A stretch of DNA of 64,000 nt from Companilactobacillus tucceti DSM 20183 (GTDB lineage: Bacteria > Bacillota > Bacilli > Lactobacillales > Lactobacillaceae), in the NCBI RefSeq assembly GCF_001434665.1, contig NZ_AZDG01000011.1, positions 1 through 64,000 of the forward strand, written 5' to 3'. A model generated the notes under the pieces. It had not been told where the DNA came from. It did not search any database and saw nothing but the letters and a program-made list of their open reading frames with translations. Both the position numbers and the translations under genes were made by a program. Shown in pieces: positions 1-9,200 of the stretch (its first letter is position 1; every line of letters starts with the position of its first letter).

Positions 1-5
1 GATAC

Positions 6-41
6 AAAAAAACTGGTATTGATTTTATTCATCAATACCAG
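6..41 (-). terminator. Rho-independent terminator hairpin
   Basis: An 11-bp perfect stem CTGGTATTGAT/ATCAATACCAG (13-23 and 31-41) has a 7-base loop. On the minus strand it is followed by a run of seven T. It is a second, back-up terminator for the LysM/3D gene, or the terminator of something beyond the window edge. Confidence 0.75.
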
Positions 42-54
42 AAAGTGTAGAACC

Positions 55-88
55 AAAAAAAAGAGCCCGTAAGGACTCTTTTTTTTAT
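55..88 (-). terminator. Terminator of the LysM/3D gene
   Basis: AAAGAGCCC and GGACTCTTT (61-80 core) flank a short loop and are followed by a T run on both strands. The single C/A mismatch on the plus strand becomes a G-U wobble on the minus strand, so the structure is best as the terminator of the minus-strand gene that stops at 97. Confidence 0.8.
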
Positions 89-96
89 GCTCAAAT

Positions 97-762
97 TTAG
101 ATTACTTCAACTGTAGCTGAAGTAATACCGTATGAAGGGATTTGAGCATTTGGCATAGCAACGTCTAATTGTTGAGGGTTGCTATATGCAAATGTACCTG
201 TATCATTAACAGTTCTGTACAATACTGTACCATCTGCTAAAGTGATCTTAAGTTGTGTACCCTTAGGGAATACTGAAAGGTTGGCTGCAACACCACCATA
301 ACCCATGTTTGAACCTAATACAGCTGGATCATAAAAACTGATCTTGAATGTACCGTGTGAAGTACCTGTTGTACTTGATTGTGTACTTTGTGTTTGTGTT
401 TGTGTTGTTGCTTGTGTTTGTTGTGTTTGAGCTGCTTGTGTTGTGTTTGTTGTAGCAGCTTGTGTTGTTTGTGTACTTTGTGTTTGTGTACTTTGTGTTT
501 GTGTTGTTGCTTGAGCTGTTGGTAAAGTGATTGTTTCACCAGGGAAAATCAAATCAAATCCACCAATTTCTCTTCCGTTAGCTTGTTCAAGTTCGGCAAC
601 AGTTATACCATTTGCGGCTGCAATACTCTTATATGTATCACCTGCTTCAACACTTACATGAGTGCTGTCAATAGTTGTAGCAGCTTGGGCTGTTTTAGCA
701 GTTGCTCCCATAGCTGTTAGTGCCATAGTACTTAATAAAGCGATTGATAATACTTTTTTCAT
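97..762 (-). CDS. Secreted LysM and 3D (RlpA-like barrel) cell-wall protein
   Basis: The 221-residue product starts with a clear signal peptide (MKK, hydrophobic core, cleavage near the AQA-A site at about residue 27). Next comes one LysM peptidoglycan-binding domain at about 33-80 with the GDTYKSIA start and PGETITLP end. A low-complexity Thr/Gln linker follows (about 83-135, many TQTQST units). A C-terminal 3D / double-psi barrel domain ends with the conserved NDTG...LDVAMP core. Such proteins are exported wall-associated hydrolase or resuscitation-type factors in lactobacilli; catalysis is inferred from the family only. The gene is transcribed alone. The RBS GAGG lies at 777-781. The linker is repetitive and may vary in length between strains. 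Confidence 0.85.
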   Translation of the reverse strand: MKKVLSIALLSTMALTAMGATAKTAQAATTIDSTHVSVEAGDTYKSIAAANGITVAELEQANGREIGGFDLIFPGETITLPTAQATTQTQSTQTQSTQTTQAATTNTTQAAQTQQTQATTQTQTQSTQSSTTGTSHGTFKISFYDPAVLGSNMGYGGVAANLSVFPKGTQLKITLADGTVLYRTVNDTGTFAYSNPQQLDVAMPNAQIPSYGITSATVEVI

Positions 763-994
763 AAATTTAATTACATCCTCATTTGTTTATTTAGCTCTTA
801 ACGCTACGAGTGATATAGTAACAGGGTTATATTACATAAATAGCATTAATAGATTACAGTTTCGGAATTTTCTGTAATCTTAGTAACACAAATGAAACAT
901 TTGTTCTTATTATCATTGCTATATCAACAATCATAAAAGAAAAATAATTTATGAAAATAATGATTATTTACTAAATAGGCCTCTAAAAAATAGT
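763..994 (-). promoter_or_regulatory. Promoter region with repeated TGTWAY motifs
   Basis: This gap holds the promoter of the LysM/3D gene. On the minus strand the hexamer TGTWAY recurs: TGTTAC at 888-883, TGTAAT at 858-853, TGTAAT at 836-831 and TGTTAC at 823-818. The 853-858 copy lies in the inverted repeat AGATTACAG (851-859) / CTGTAATCT (872-880). WalR (YycF) boxes are paired TGTWAY-type hexamers and control 3D proteins such as Bacillus YocH, but the canonical 5-base spacing is not seen here (the closest pair is 7 apart). WalR control is therefore only a suggestion. Confidence 0.35.
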
Positions 995-1681
995 TTATTT
1001 GAAAAAATTATCCATTTTTAGAGCCATTTGGATCAATTCAAACGACTGTTTTAATTGTAAATTTGCCAATGAGAACTTTATTTCATGAATCTTATTCAAT
1101 TGATATAAATCCTGAAATGCTTTAGCAACTAATGAATAATCAGTGTATTTCTTAAATTGGACCTTAACTTCCCTATCTTTAAAACTTGGTGCTTGATATG
1201 GCTCTTCAACCAATTTATTCAAAAATTTCTTATCAAATTCATCCCAATCCTTTTGATAAAAACATTCCAAGCTGTCAAAGAGATTATGATTTAGTGAAGT
1301 AATAAAAGCTGTAATCAATATATGACTAAGTTTTTTGGATAACTTTAATTTTTGTGCTAATGCAGTTGCTAAATAAATTGGACCAAAATCATTTCTAATA
1401 GGATAACCTTCTAACTCATCGATCAATGTAAAGGCACTATCTAAATAAACACTCCCACAGGTTTTTTCATTCATAAAATCGTCTAATGTTTGCTGTTTAT
1501 ATACATAGAGATCTCCTAAGTCGATCAAATCGTCTAAAGAATACTTAATATCACCCTTTAATTTAACTAGAACCACATCATGATATCTCTTCAAAATATT
1601 TAAAATACTTCTATCATCAGTTTGCCAAGGCACGATCAATTTATCATGTTGCATGGCCGAATAATAAATTTTTTTAGGCAT
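995..1681 (-). CDS. Uncharacterised 228-residue cytoplasmic protein
   Basis: I do not recognise this family. The protein is 228 residues, rich in Lys, Leu and Phe, without a signal peptide, transmembrane segment or obvious catalytic motif. The second half is predicted mostly helical, with repeated hydrophobic heptads near the C-terminus. Its start codon overlaps the end of the upstream MerR regulator gene by 8 bases, so translation is probably coupled. It is the third gene of the operon that begins with the NAD(P)-binding protein at 2673. By position it may modulate the regulator or take part in the same stress response, but nothing in the sequence proves this. Confidence 0.7.
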   Translation of the reverse strand: MPKKIYYSAMQHDKLIVPWQTDDRSILNILKRYHDVVLVKLKGDIKYSLDDLIDLGDLYVYKQQTLDDFMNEKTCGSVYLDSAFTLIDELEGYPIRNDFGPIYLATALAQKLKLSKKLSHILITAFITSLNHNLFDSLECFYQKDWDEFDKKFLNKLVEEPYQAPSFKDREVKVQFKKYTDYSLVAKAFQDLYQLNKIHEIKFSLANLQLKQSFELIQMALKMDNFFK

Positions 1682-2066
1682 GTTCTATATTTTCAAGCTT
1701 CTCTTCTTCAAATTTGGCAATATGGTTATCGTAATTATCCACTTTCTTAGTTAGTCGATCATATGTTGCTTGCATATCCTTAAGTTTTTCAGCCATTATA
1801 GCTTGTTGATCGAGTAATATTTTCTTTCTTTGGGCAATCGTAGAATCTCCCTTTTGAAAAAGTGCCACATATTCTGACAGTGCTTCAATCGACATACCAG
1901 CATTTCTCATACACTTTGCAAATTCTACCCAATTTGTATCCTCTTCGGTAAAATCACGATAGCCAACTTCATTTCTGTTGACCTTAGGAATCAAACCTAC
2001 TTTTTCATAATATCTTAGTGTATCTGCTGTTAAATCATATTTTTGAGCTACTTCTTTAATATTCAT
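1674..2066 (-). CDS. MerR-family transcriptional regulator
   Basis: The 130-residue product has an N-terminal MerR winged-helix domain. The recognition helix segment is EVAQKYDLTADTLRYYEKVGLIP and the wing carries the typical GYRDFTEED. A long dimerisation coiled coil at about 75-125 follows. There is no Cys-rich metal-binding loop, so this is the AdhR/NmlR/YyaN-like type that responds to organic or electrophilic stress rather than a mercury sensor. It lies 10 bases after the NAD(P)-binding protein gene in the same operon. The operon promoter at 2700-2730 has the 19-bp MerR spacer with an internal dyad, which argues for autoregulation. Confidence 0.9.
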   Translation of the reverse strand: MNIKEVAQKYDLTADTLRYYEKVGLIPKVNRNEVGYRDFTEEDTNWVEFAKCMRNAGMSIEALSEYVALFQKGDSTIAQRKKILLDQQAIMAEKLKDMQATYDRLTKKVDNYDNHIAKFEEEKLENIEHA

Positions 2067-2076
2067 ATTATTTCTC

Positions 2077-2673
2077 CTATGCTCTTGCTAATCCTAAACT
2101 CTCATTCATATAAAGTGTTGGTTCGTTGATTATTCTTGTTGCAAGGTCAGCAACACTATTTCTCGAAACACCATGGCCCACAAAAGCCTCGCCTTTAAAG
2201 GTGATCTGATAATTAGTATCTGGTTCATCATCGAACCATCCCGGCCTCAAAATAGTATATTGAATGTCAGAAGCTTCTATTATATCTGCCGCTTTTCTGT
2301 ATGGTAATAAAACTTCTGGAATATCATCAATAAACCCGTTTGATTTTATTTCATTGTATATTCCCATTGATGTCATAAATATAACTCGACCAACTTTATT
2401 TTTATCCATAGCTTTAACAACATTTTCAGCAATTTCAGATAATCGACTACTTACGCTGACAAAAACAACATCTTGATTTTCTACTACATTATTTAACTCA
2501 TCAAAATTGGTAGCATCCCCGGCAACTGCGGTCTCTCTTTGTTCATCAATGCTACCCAATCTATCAATATTTCGTACAAACAACGTTAAATGACTATCAC
2601 TAGTATCTAATAGTTTTCGACGTACTAGTGATCCAATGGAACCACTCGCACCAATTATTAATACATTTTCCAT
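2077..2673 (-). CDS. NAD(P)-binding atypical SDR (NmrA-like) oxidoreductase
   Basis: This 198-residue protein begins with a beta strand and the nucleotide-binding glycine motif IIGASGSIGS at about residues 6-15. The body is typical of the atypical short-chain dehydrogenase group (YwnB/NmrA-like): ...VFVSVSS..., ...VIFMTSMGIY..., and YTILRPGWF at about 140-148. The substrate is unknown; relatives are NADPH-dependent quinone or flavin reductases or redox sensors. It is the first gene of a three-gene operon with MerR and the 228-residue protein. The paired flavodoxin diverges from the same intergenic region, so both sides may answer redox or electrophile stress. Confidence 0.85.
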   Translation of the reverse strand: MENVLIIGASGSIGSLVRRKLLDTSDSHLTLFVRNIDRLGSIDEQRETAVAGDATNFDELNNVVENQDVVFVSVSSRLSEIAENVVKAMDKNKVGRVIFMTSMGIYNEIKSNGFIDDIPEVLLPYRKAADIIEASDIQYTILRPGWFDDEPDTNYQITFKGEAFVGHGVSRNSVADLATRIINEPTLYMNESLGLARA

Positions 2674-2699
2674 TTAAATCGCCTCACTATTTGTAGAAT

Positions 2700-2730
2700 A
2701 ATATAAACCTTAAAGTACACTCTAAGGCAA
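2700..2730 (-). promoter_or_regulatory. MerR-type promoter with 19-bp spacer and dyad
   Basis: On the minus strand, -35 TTGCCT (2730-2725) and -10 TATATT (2705-2700) are separated by exactly 19 bases, the overlong spacing that MerR activators correct by DNA distortion. The spacer holds the imperfect palindrome CCTTAAAGTACACTCTAAGG (2708-2727), with 8 of 10 positions matching between half-sites. The adjacent operon encodes a MerR regulator, so this is its probable operator. Confidence 0.85.
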
Positions 2731-2811
2731 GAGTTTTATAAGTTTTAAAAATAATTCTTGCATTAACCGTAAAATTAAGGTCAATATGGACTTATATAAG
2801 GAGGAAATATC

Positions 2812-3252
2812 ATGAAATCGATCGTAATATATTTTACTCAATCAGGTACTACAAAAAATGCAGCTGAAAAAATTGCATCAAAAACTAATTCTAAAATCGT
2901 TGAGATGACTTCTAAGGATGATTATCCTGGTGACTTTGATGACTTAGTCGCCAAAGCTAAAGAACAAATTGACAATGACGAACGCCCTACTATAAATGAA
3001 GACTTTGATTTAAGCGATTACCAAACCATTTATTTGGGCTTTCCAATTTGGTATCGACAACCACCGATGATCATCCACAGTTTCTTTGACAAATTCGACT
3101 TAAAAGACAAATCTATTATTCCATTCATTACAAGTGCAAGTAGTGGATTCTCAGTTTGTACACCATATTTGAATAATATGAAAACTAATGCAAAAATCAA
3201 AGATGGATTTAGATCTAACTCTGATTTGGAAATAAAAAATGCTTTAAATTAA
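2812..3252 (+). CDS. Flavodoxin
   Basis: The 146-residue protein has the flavodoxin fold signature at its N-terminus, YFTQSGTTKNAAEKIA (residues about 7-22), which is the FMN phosphate-binding loop. LGFPIWYRQPP at about 76-86 is the second FMN loop, and ITSASSGF at about 106 the third. It is most like the Flavodoxin_4 group that replaces NADPH-dependent quinone or FMN reductases in lactobacilli. RBS AAGGAGG is at 2799-2805. It is monocistronic, diverges from the MerR-controlled operon, and could share its redox-stress role. An electron-transfer partner is not visible here. Confidence 0.9.
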   Translation: MKSIVIYFTQSGTTKNAAEKIASKTNSKIVEMTSKDDYPGDFDDLVAKAKEQIDNDERPTINEDFDLSDYQTIYLGFPIWYRQPPMIIHSFFDKFDLKDKSIIPFITSASSGFSVCTPYLNNMKTNAKIKDGFRSNSDLEIKNALN

Positions 3253-3255
3253 CTG

Positions 3256-3298
3256 AAAAAACGTCTGGGACAAAGAAAATTTTCCCAGGCGCTTTTTT
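3256..3298 (+). terminator. Flavodoxin terminator
   Basis: A-run, CGTCTGGGA (3262-3270), loop, TCCCAGGCG (3283-3291), then a T run. The T/G position is a wobble. The loop begins with GGGACAAA, a sequence that recurs at other 3' ends in this window. Confidence 0.85.
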
Positions 3299-3327
3299 CA
3301 ATTTAGAATAAATATTTTTATCAAAAT

Positions 3328-3386
3328 TGTTTAAACAAATAATAAAATAGCAGTTATAATGTAGTTAGCATAGATATGTTTAAACA
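3328..3386 (+). promoter_or_regulatory. GH65 promoter with two TGTTTAAACA operators
   Basis: The perfect 10-bp palindrome TGTTTAAACA occurs at 3328-3337 and again at 3377-3386, 49 bases centre to centre. The first copy overlaps the -35 position of a promoter whose -10 is TATAAT at 3355-3360. The second lies downstream of the start point. This arrangement fits repression, possibly by looping. The same 10-mer is found in front of the GPH transporter at 13529-13538. The regulator is not in this window. Confidence 0.65.
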
Positions 3387-3430
3387 TGTCTGTCAGGAAT
3401 TCAAATTTTATGAATTGGGAGAATATTATT

Positions 3431-6163
3431 ATGCTGCCATTATATTTAACAGTTACCGATAAATATTTAAAGTATTCATATAAAGATACCGACAGAAATG
3501 AATCTGTTAAAAAAATCTATAATCTTAATCCTGCACTAGATTTAGACGCTAACTTTAGCAACTTTAAATCAAAAGTTCCTGAATTTTTCGATGTCGTTGT
3601 GATTATGAATCCTATTGATATTGAAATAAGAGACACAATTGTCAGTTGTGCCAATAGACCTATTGATATTAGTCTCTACATGGAAAATCTCTTCCATGTA
3701 CCTACAGTTGGAATCCATAATGTTAAAAAGTATGGACTTCAAAAAGCTACAGATGACGAAAAAGATTATGCTGGATGGCACCTTGATTACTACGGAACAT
3801 ATGAAGGAAAGAAACAATATGGTCAAGAATCTCTTTTGACAATTGGAAATGGATACTTCGGAGTTCGTGGTGCTTATTTAGAGTCACGTGCAAATGATAA
3901 TGGTTATCCAGGTACTTATGTTGCTGGTGTTTATAATCAATTGACAACTTTCATAAATAACCAAGACATATCAAATGAAGATCTTGTCAATTTACCTAAC
4001 GCACAATATACAACCTTTAGCATCGATGATGGTGACTTCTTCGAACTAAGAGATGAAGATATTGAAACTGTTTATAGAACGCTAAACATGAAAAATGGAA
4101 TTTTATCTACTATTATGTATGTTTCACTTCAAAATGGTAAAAAACTAAAAGTAACTACAAAAAAAGTGGCACATATGCACCACTTCCACTGCTACTCTTT
4201 GCAGTACACTGTCGAACCATTAAATTTCTCCGGGAAAATCAAAATTTATACTGAGATCGATGGAGCGGTTTCTAATAAAAATGTAAAAAGATATCGTACT
4301 TTGGACCATCATCATCTAAGAATAGATAAAACTGAAGTATCAGATAATTTCGCATTATTACTTGCACATACTAGAAACTCACATGTGGATATTGCGGTTA
4401 GTTCCGTGATTTCTTCCCCAAATGAGGTTGAGCCAAAAATACACTCCGATAAATCGCAAGAAAAAATCGGTCAATACATGACATTTGAGGCTAAAGAGAA
4501 TCAATCATACACGATGGAAAAAACTGTCAGCATCTACACCTCCCTTGAAACAAAGGGTGATTTGATAGAAGTATTAAAGGCAAATACATATCATCATAAT
4601 TTTTCAGATATTATCAAAAATAGTACTCGTGCATGGAATGAAATTTGGGACGACGAATATTTGGAAATCGATGGAGATATAACATCTCAAAAATTGCTTA
4701 GAATGAATGCCTACCATCTAACGATCACAGCACATCAAAATGTCAACAAACATCTTGATGTATCAGTTGGATCACGTGGACTCCATGGTGAAGCATATCG
4801 TGGACATATCTTCTGGGATGAACTATTCATCCTTCCATACTATAATATCCACTATCCAAAATTAGTTAAATCATTGTTGATGTATCGTTACAATAGACTA
4901 GACGCAGCTAAAAAATATGCTCAAGAAAGTGGTTACCAAGGCGCAATGTACCCTTGGCAAAGTGCAATGTATGGTGATGAACAATCTCAATCAATTCACT
5001 TGAATCCTATCACTAATCATTGGGAACCAGATAATTCTAGAAAACAACACCACGTTTCATTAGCAATAGCTTACAATGTTTGGAATTACTATAATATGTC
5101 TAATGATGAAGAATTCTTACAAGAATATGGTCTAGAAATACTTCTTAATATCGCAAAATTCTGGATAAGCCTAGCTGAATACGATGGAGAAACTAAGAAA
5201 TATAGCATCAATGATGTTATGGGACCAGACGAATTCCATGAAGGTTATCCCGGAGCAAAGACTGGTGGTCTCAAGAATAATGCATATACAAATATCATGA
5301 CTAGCTGGCTATTTAAAAAGGTAGAACAAATCATCAATAACGAATCATCAGAAGTCTTAAGAGAAAACTTCAGCAGATCACATTTTACTGATGATGACCT
5401 AGATAAAATGCATGATATTAGATGTAATCTAAAACTAGAATATAGTAAAAATCAAATTTTAGGACAATTTGAAGGCTACTTCAAACTTAAACTTATCAAC
5501 TTTGATTTCTATCGTCGCCAATACGGCAATATTGAACGTATGGATCGTATTCTTAAAGCTGAAGGTGATTCACCTGATAATTACCAAGTTGCAAAACAAG
5601 CAGATGCTTTAATGCCTATTTACAATTTAAGAGTCGGTACTTTCCTTGAAATAATGAAGGATCTTGGATACGAAGTTGATGACGAAGATAAGTTTATCGA
5701 AAATAATATTCGTTATTACTTAAGCAGAACAACACATGGATCTAGCCTTTCAAGAATTGTTTATTCGATGTTAGCTTTAAAAGTTAATGATTTAGATTTA
5801 GCTTGGAAACTATTTGATGACTCACTTACAAGTGATTACTATGATATTCAAGGTGGAACAACCGCTGAAGGAATTCATTTAGGAGTTATGGGAGCAACAT
5901 TGAATGTTGTTATCGAATGCTTTGCGGGTGTTGATTATCGTGGTCAAGAATTAAAAATTGACCCTAAAGTACCTGAATCATGGAATAATATTAAATTCAA
6001 TATGAATTTTAAGAATATTCATTACTACTTTGAAGTTGATCATGAACAAATTAAAATCAAAGCTAACAAAGACACTCATGTTATCTTCAGAGAACAATCT
6101 ATTGATATCAAAGCTGACAAAGAGCGCATCATCAATTATTCAAAAGTAGCATTACAATCATAA
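3431..6163 (+). CDS. Glycoside hydrolase family 65 disaccharide phosphorylase
   Basis: The protein belongs to GH65, whose inverting phosphorylases split alpha-glucosides such as maltose, kojibiose, trehalose or nigerose into beta-glucose 1-phosphate and a sugar. Visible marks are the N-terminal super-sandwich start (QESLLTIGNGYFGVRGA), GHIFWDE, the (alpha/alpha)6 barrel, and NDVMGPDEFHEG with the general-acid Glu at about residue 601. I chose the ATG at 3431 because GGGAG sits 9 bases before it; the ATG at 3386 lacks an RBS. At about 910 residues it exceeds the usual 750-780; about 125 extra residues precede the canonical start. No beta-phosphoglucomutase or transporter is adjacent. Exact disaccharide specificity cannot be read from sequence. 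Confidence 0.88.
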   Translation: MLPLYLTVTDKYLKYSYKDTDRNESVKKIYNLNPALDLDANFSNFKSKVPEFFDVVVIMNPIDIEIRDTIVSCANRPIDISLYMENLFHVPTVGIHNVKKYGLQKATDDEKDYAGWHLDYYGTYEGKKQYGQESLLTIGNGYFGVRGAYLESRANDNGYPGTYVAGVYNQLTTFINNQDISNEDLVNLPNAQYTTFSIDDGDFFELRDEDIETVYRTLNMKNGILSTIMYVSLQNGKKLKVTTKKVAHMHHFHCYSLQYTVEPLNFSGKIKIYTEIDGAVSNKNVKRYRTLDHHHLRIDKTEVSDNFALLLAHTRNSHVDIAVSSVISSPNEVEPKIHSDKSQEKIGQYMTFEAKENQSYTMEKTVSIYTSLETKGDLIEVLKANTYHHNFSDIIKNSTRAWNEIWDDEYLEIDGDITSQKLLRMNAYHLTITAHQNVNKHLDVSVGSRGLHGEAYRGHIFWDELFILPYYNIHYPKLVKSLLMYRYNRLDAAKKYAQESGYQGAMYPWQSAMYGDEQSQSIHLNPITNHWEPDNSRKQHHVSLAIAYNVWNYYNMSNDEEFLQEYGLEILLNIAKFWISLAEYDGETKKYSINDVMGPDEFHEGYPGAKTGGLKNNAYTNIMTSWLFKKVEQIINNESSEVLRENFSRSHFTDDDLDKMHDIRCNLKLEYSKNQILGQFEGYFKLKLINFDFYRRQYGNIERMDRILKAEGDSPDNYQVAKQADALMPIYNLRVGTFLEIMKDLGYEVDDEDKFIENNIRYYLSRTTHGSSLSRIVYSMLALKVNDLDLAWKLFDDSLTSDYYDIQGGTTAEGIHLGVMGATLNVVIECFAGVDYRGQELKIDPKVPESWNNIKFNMNFKNIHYYFEVDHEQIKIKANKDTHVIFREQSIDIKADKERIINYSKVALQS

Positions 6164-6165
6164 AC

Positions 6166-6201
6166 TAAAAAACGCGGATATTAACTTATCCGCGTTTTTT
6201 T
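6166..6201. terminator. Bidirectional terminator between GH65 and WxL genes
   Basis: AAAAAACGCGGATA (6167-6180) pairs with TATCCGCG plus T run (to 6201) around a short loop. The A run on one side and the T run on the other serve both convergent genes. Confidence 0.9.
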
Positions 6202-6220
6202 GTGCTTACTATTAATTTGT

Positions 6221-9200
6221 CTAAACACTATCTGCTAGACCCCATTCAATATTTCCCGTATAAGAACCTGAAACATTTCTAGAGTTCAAATCAAGTAAGA
6301 CACCTTGATCAGAAGCCCAATTACCAGCAATATTGGTAACTTCACTATCAGTATCATCTTGATCACTTTGAATAAATGTTTGTGAACTTAAGTCATGTGT
6401 TACATTATCTTTTGACACATAGATCAAATCACCATCAAGCCTTGTTTCATCAGGCATTCCTGCATCTTTGACCATATCGCTTGCTTTAGCGGTCAAGGTC
6501 CACTTTGTCATGACACTATTTACTTTAAGATTCCAATTTCCTTCACGTTTTACTCGTGTAGGTCTGTCAATTGCATGAACATTCTGAAATCTGTAATCAC
6601 CATTTTCAATTGTAGCGGTCTTATCGATAATATTTACATTATACTCAACAGTATTAGACTTACGTCCATATGGATCAGTGAAATAAACTGAAATCTTATA
6701 TGGATTATCGTCTTGGTCAGTCATCCCGTTAACTGTTGAATCTACAGAAATATCTTGATCAACTGGTGTGACTACAGGCGTATTCCCACCATAACCTTTA
6801 ACATACTTATGATTATTTGCATCGATATTCCAAGTTAATTTACTTGGAGTAACTTGATAGTCACCTGTATATCCAACTTTACCATTCAAATCTATCGGGT
6901 CATCTTCAATAACACTGAATTCATTTTGATCAGTTGTTAAAGTAGGCGAAATATCTGGAACATTTATAATTACATCTTTATCAGTAGATTTATGACCTTC
7001 TTTGTCAACGATATGAATCGTTACTACATTCTTTCCTACCTTAAGACCAGTATTGCCTGTGTAGTCATCCAATGAAGTAGATGGATCTTTATCATAAGCA
7101 TATGGTTTCAAAGTAAAAGCGTATTTTCCGTTATTAGTTTGAGCTTCAGTTACAGTATCTTGTTTTGTACCATTATTAGTAATTGTATAAGATATTTGTG
7201 AATCTCCTCCTTCATCTGATGTCGTCGTATCATCAGAATGCAAATAACTTCCTGAAAGAATTACTGGTTCATTATCGTTAACTGTAATATTTGAATCATC
7301 TGGTGTAATTACAACACTCTTATTTGTTACCTTAATATGATATTCTAATACGTTTGATGATAACGTATCTTTAGTTCCATCAGATGCTGTATAGTTACTA
7401 TCAACTACTTGAACCTTAATAGTATGATCACCAATCCCTAGTTGATCAGAACCTGTACCTGTTTCAAAATCTGGAATAGTAAATTTACTACCACTGGAAT
7501 CATCACTAGCACGAAGATTAGAACCATCATCAATCGAATAATTGATATACATATCACCTTTATTTACTGTTGCTCCACTACCAAAACTGATATCACCGGT
7601 TAAATCAAATTTATCACCCAACTTAACTTCTGTCGGATCATCCATATTGGTTGTTATCTTCAGTGTATCAGCTGGCTTAACGATATCGAAAGCTGCAGTA
7701 TCAATATTTACCTTATAATTATCACCTTCGATTTGTGAAGTCGTCAATGGAACATTAAGCTTTGTGTCAGTATCATTAGCCGAGGCATTTATTTCAGCTC
7801 TAGCATATTCCCAATTATTGTTGTTAGGATCTCCCATGTCATCTATAGATGTAGAAATAACTCCATCTTTGAGATCTTCAACTGGAATATCAACATCTTT
7901 AGTCGTTCCAGTTTTACTAATATAATGCATTACACCGATTTTTCCGCTACTATCAGTATTCACTGTAATATTCTTTGGAACATTGAAAGTACTCTTAAGC
8001 CCAGTAGCCGGATCTTCACCATCTTTATAATGGAAAAGATAATTCAGTCTAAGATCATCTTTAGGATGGACCTTAGTAGTTGGCGTCAATGATAACGAAT
8101 CTTTATCATATAATTCATAATTTTGATTAACTTGTGCATCTTCATTTACTTCAATATTTGTTGGTTGTTTGATTCTTGTATTGGCTGTTTTATCAACTAC
8201 ATAAGCGTTAGACTCTGCATCTACAAGTGAAGGCATAGTCTCAAAGATCATTGCACTTACAGTATTAGCACCCTCACCAGTTGAAGCAGTGAATCCATAT
8301 CTTAATTTATTGTCTTTTACATCTCCAAACTTAGTTATATCAATATCGGCTGTTGCATCCATATCAGGAGTTTGTGCCTTACCAGTATCCGCAGCTTTGT
8401 CACCAAGTCTATATCTAAGTTTAGCCATATTACTTCCATCAGCTGGCGGCGTATAATCAACAGTAAAGTGTTTCCAAGACTTAGTATAATTTGATCCATC
8501 TAAGCTATTTCTTTGGAAATACATATTTCCACCATTAAAGTGATGTTTTAAAGCCATTACTGAATATGATTGATTTATAAAAATTCCACCAGTTCCTGGT
8601 GGTGTTAAACTTAATTGTTCATATGAATTCTTATCTGCTGGATATTGCCAAGCCATGTGTCCGTATTGCTGATCATTTGCAAAATAAATAAAGCTATTAT
8701 TATCTGAACCATAATTAATAGGCAAGAAATCAAACGCATCACCTGCATTAGGAAGATTGCTCTTTGTTGGATTATTATTAAAAGTATTCCATAGTTTTGG
8801 AGATTTTTTATCACCATAATGATTGGTCTCTGTATCAAATTCTATTGCAACACTATTTTGTATAGCTTGCTTTTGAATAGGGGTTACTCCACCGTAACCA
8901 GCATCAGTATTAGTAACATTTTTATTACCATCTGAACCCCATACACCTAGTGTTTCACCATTATTAACTTTACCGTTTAATTTAGAAATTGCATTGGCAC
9001 CTCTTTCATCATTTTGAAGAACAAATGCCATACCATCGGGAATACCTCTAGTATCCTTAACACTACCAAAATATAGCCACATAGAGAGAGTTTGCTTTTT
9101 CTTAATATTTAGATAATTTTTATCGTTATTGCTCCATACAGCACTAGTCTCATTTTCTCCATCTGTCATCCTTATAACATCCACACCATTACTATTGGGT

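Noticed and set aside
331-520. CRISPR or tandem-repeat array in the LysM gene
   Set aside because: The repeats are in-frame Thr/Gln codons of a low-complexity linker, without spacers.
3386-3430. Earlier ATG for the GH65 gene
   Set aside because: It overlaps the second TGTTTAAACA operator and has no RBS, whereas ATG 3431 follows GGGAG.
8611-8838. Open frames antisense to or out of frame with large genes, for example inside the WxL gene
   Set aside because: They lie wholly within well-supported genes, lack RBS and show no recognisable protein features.
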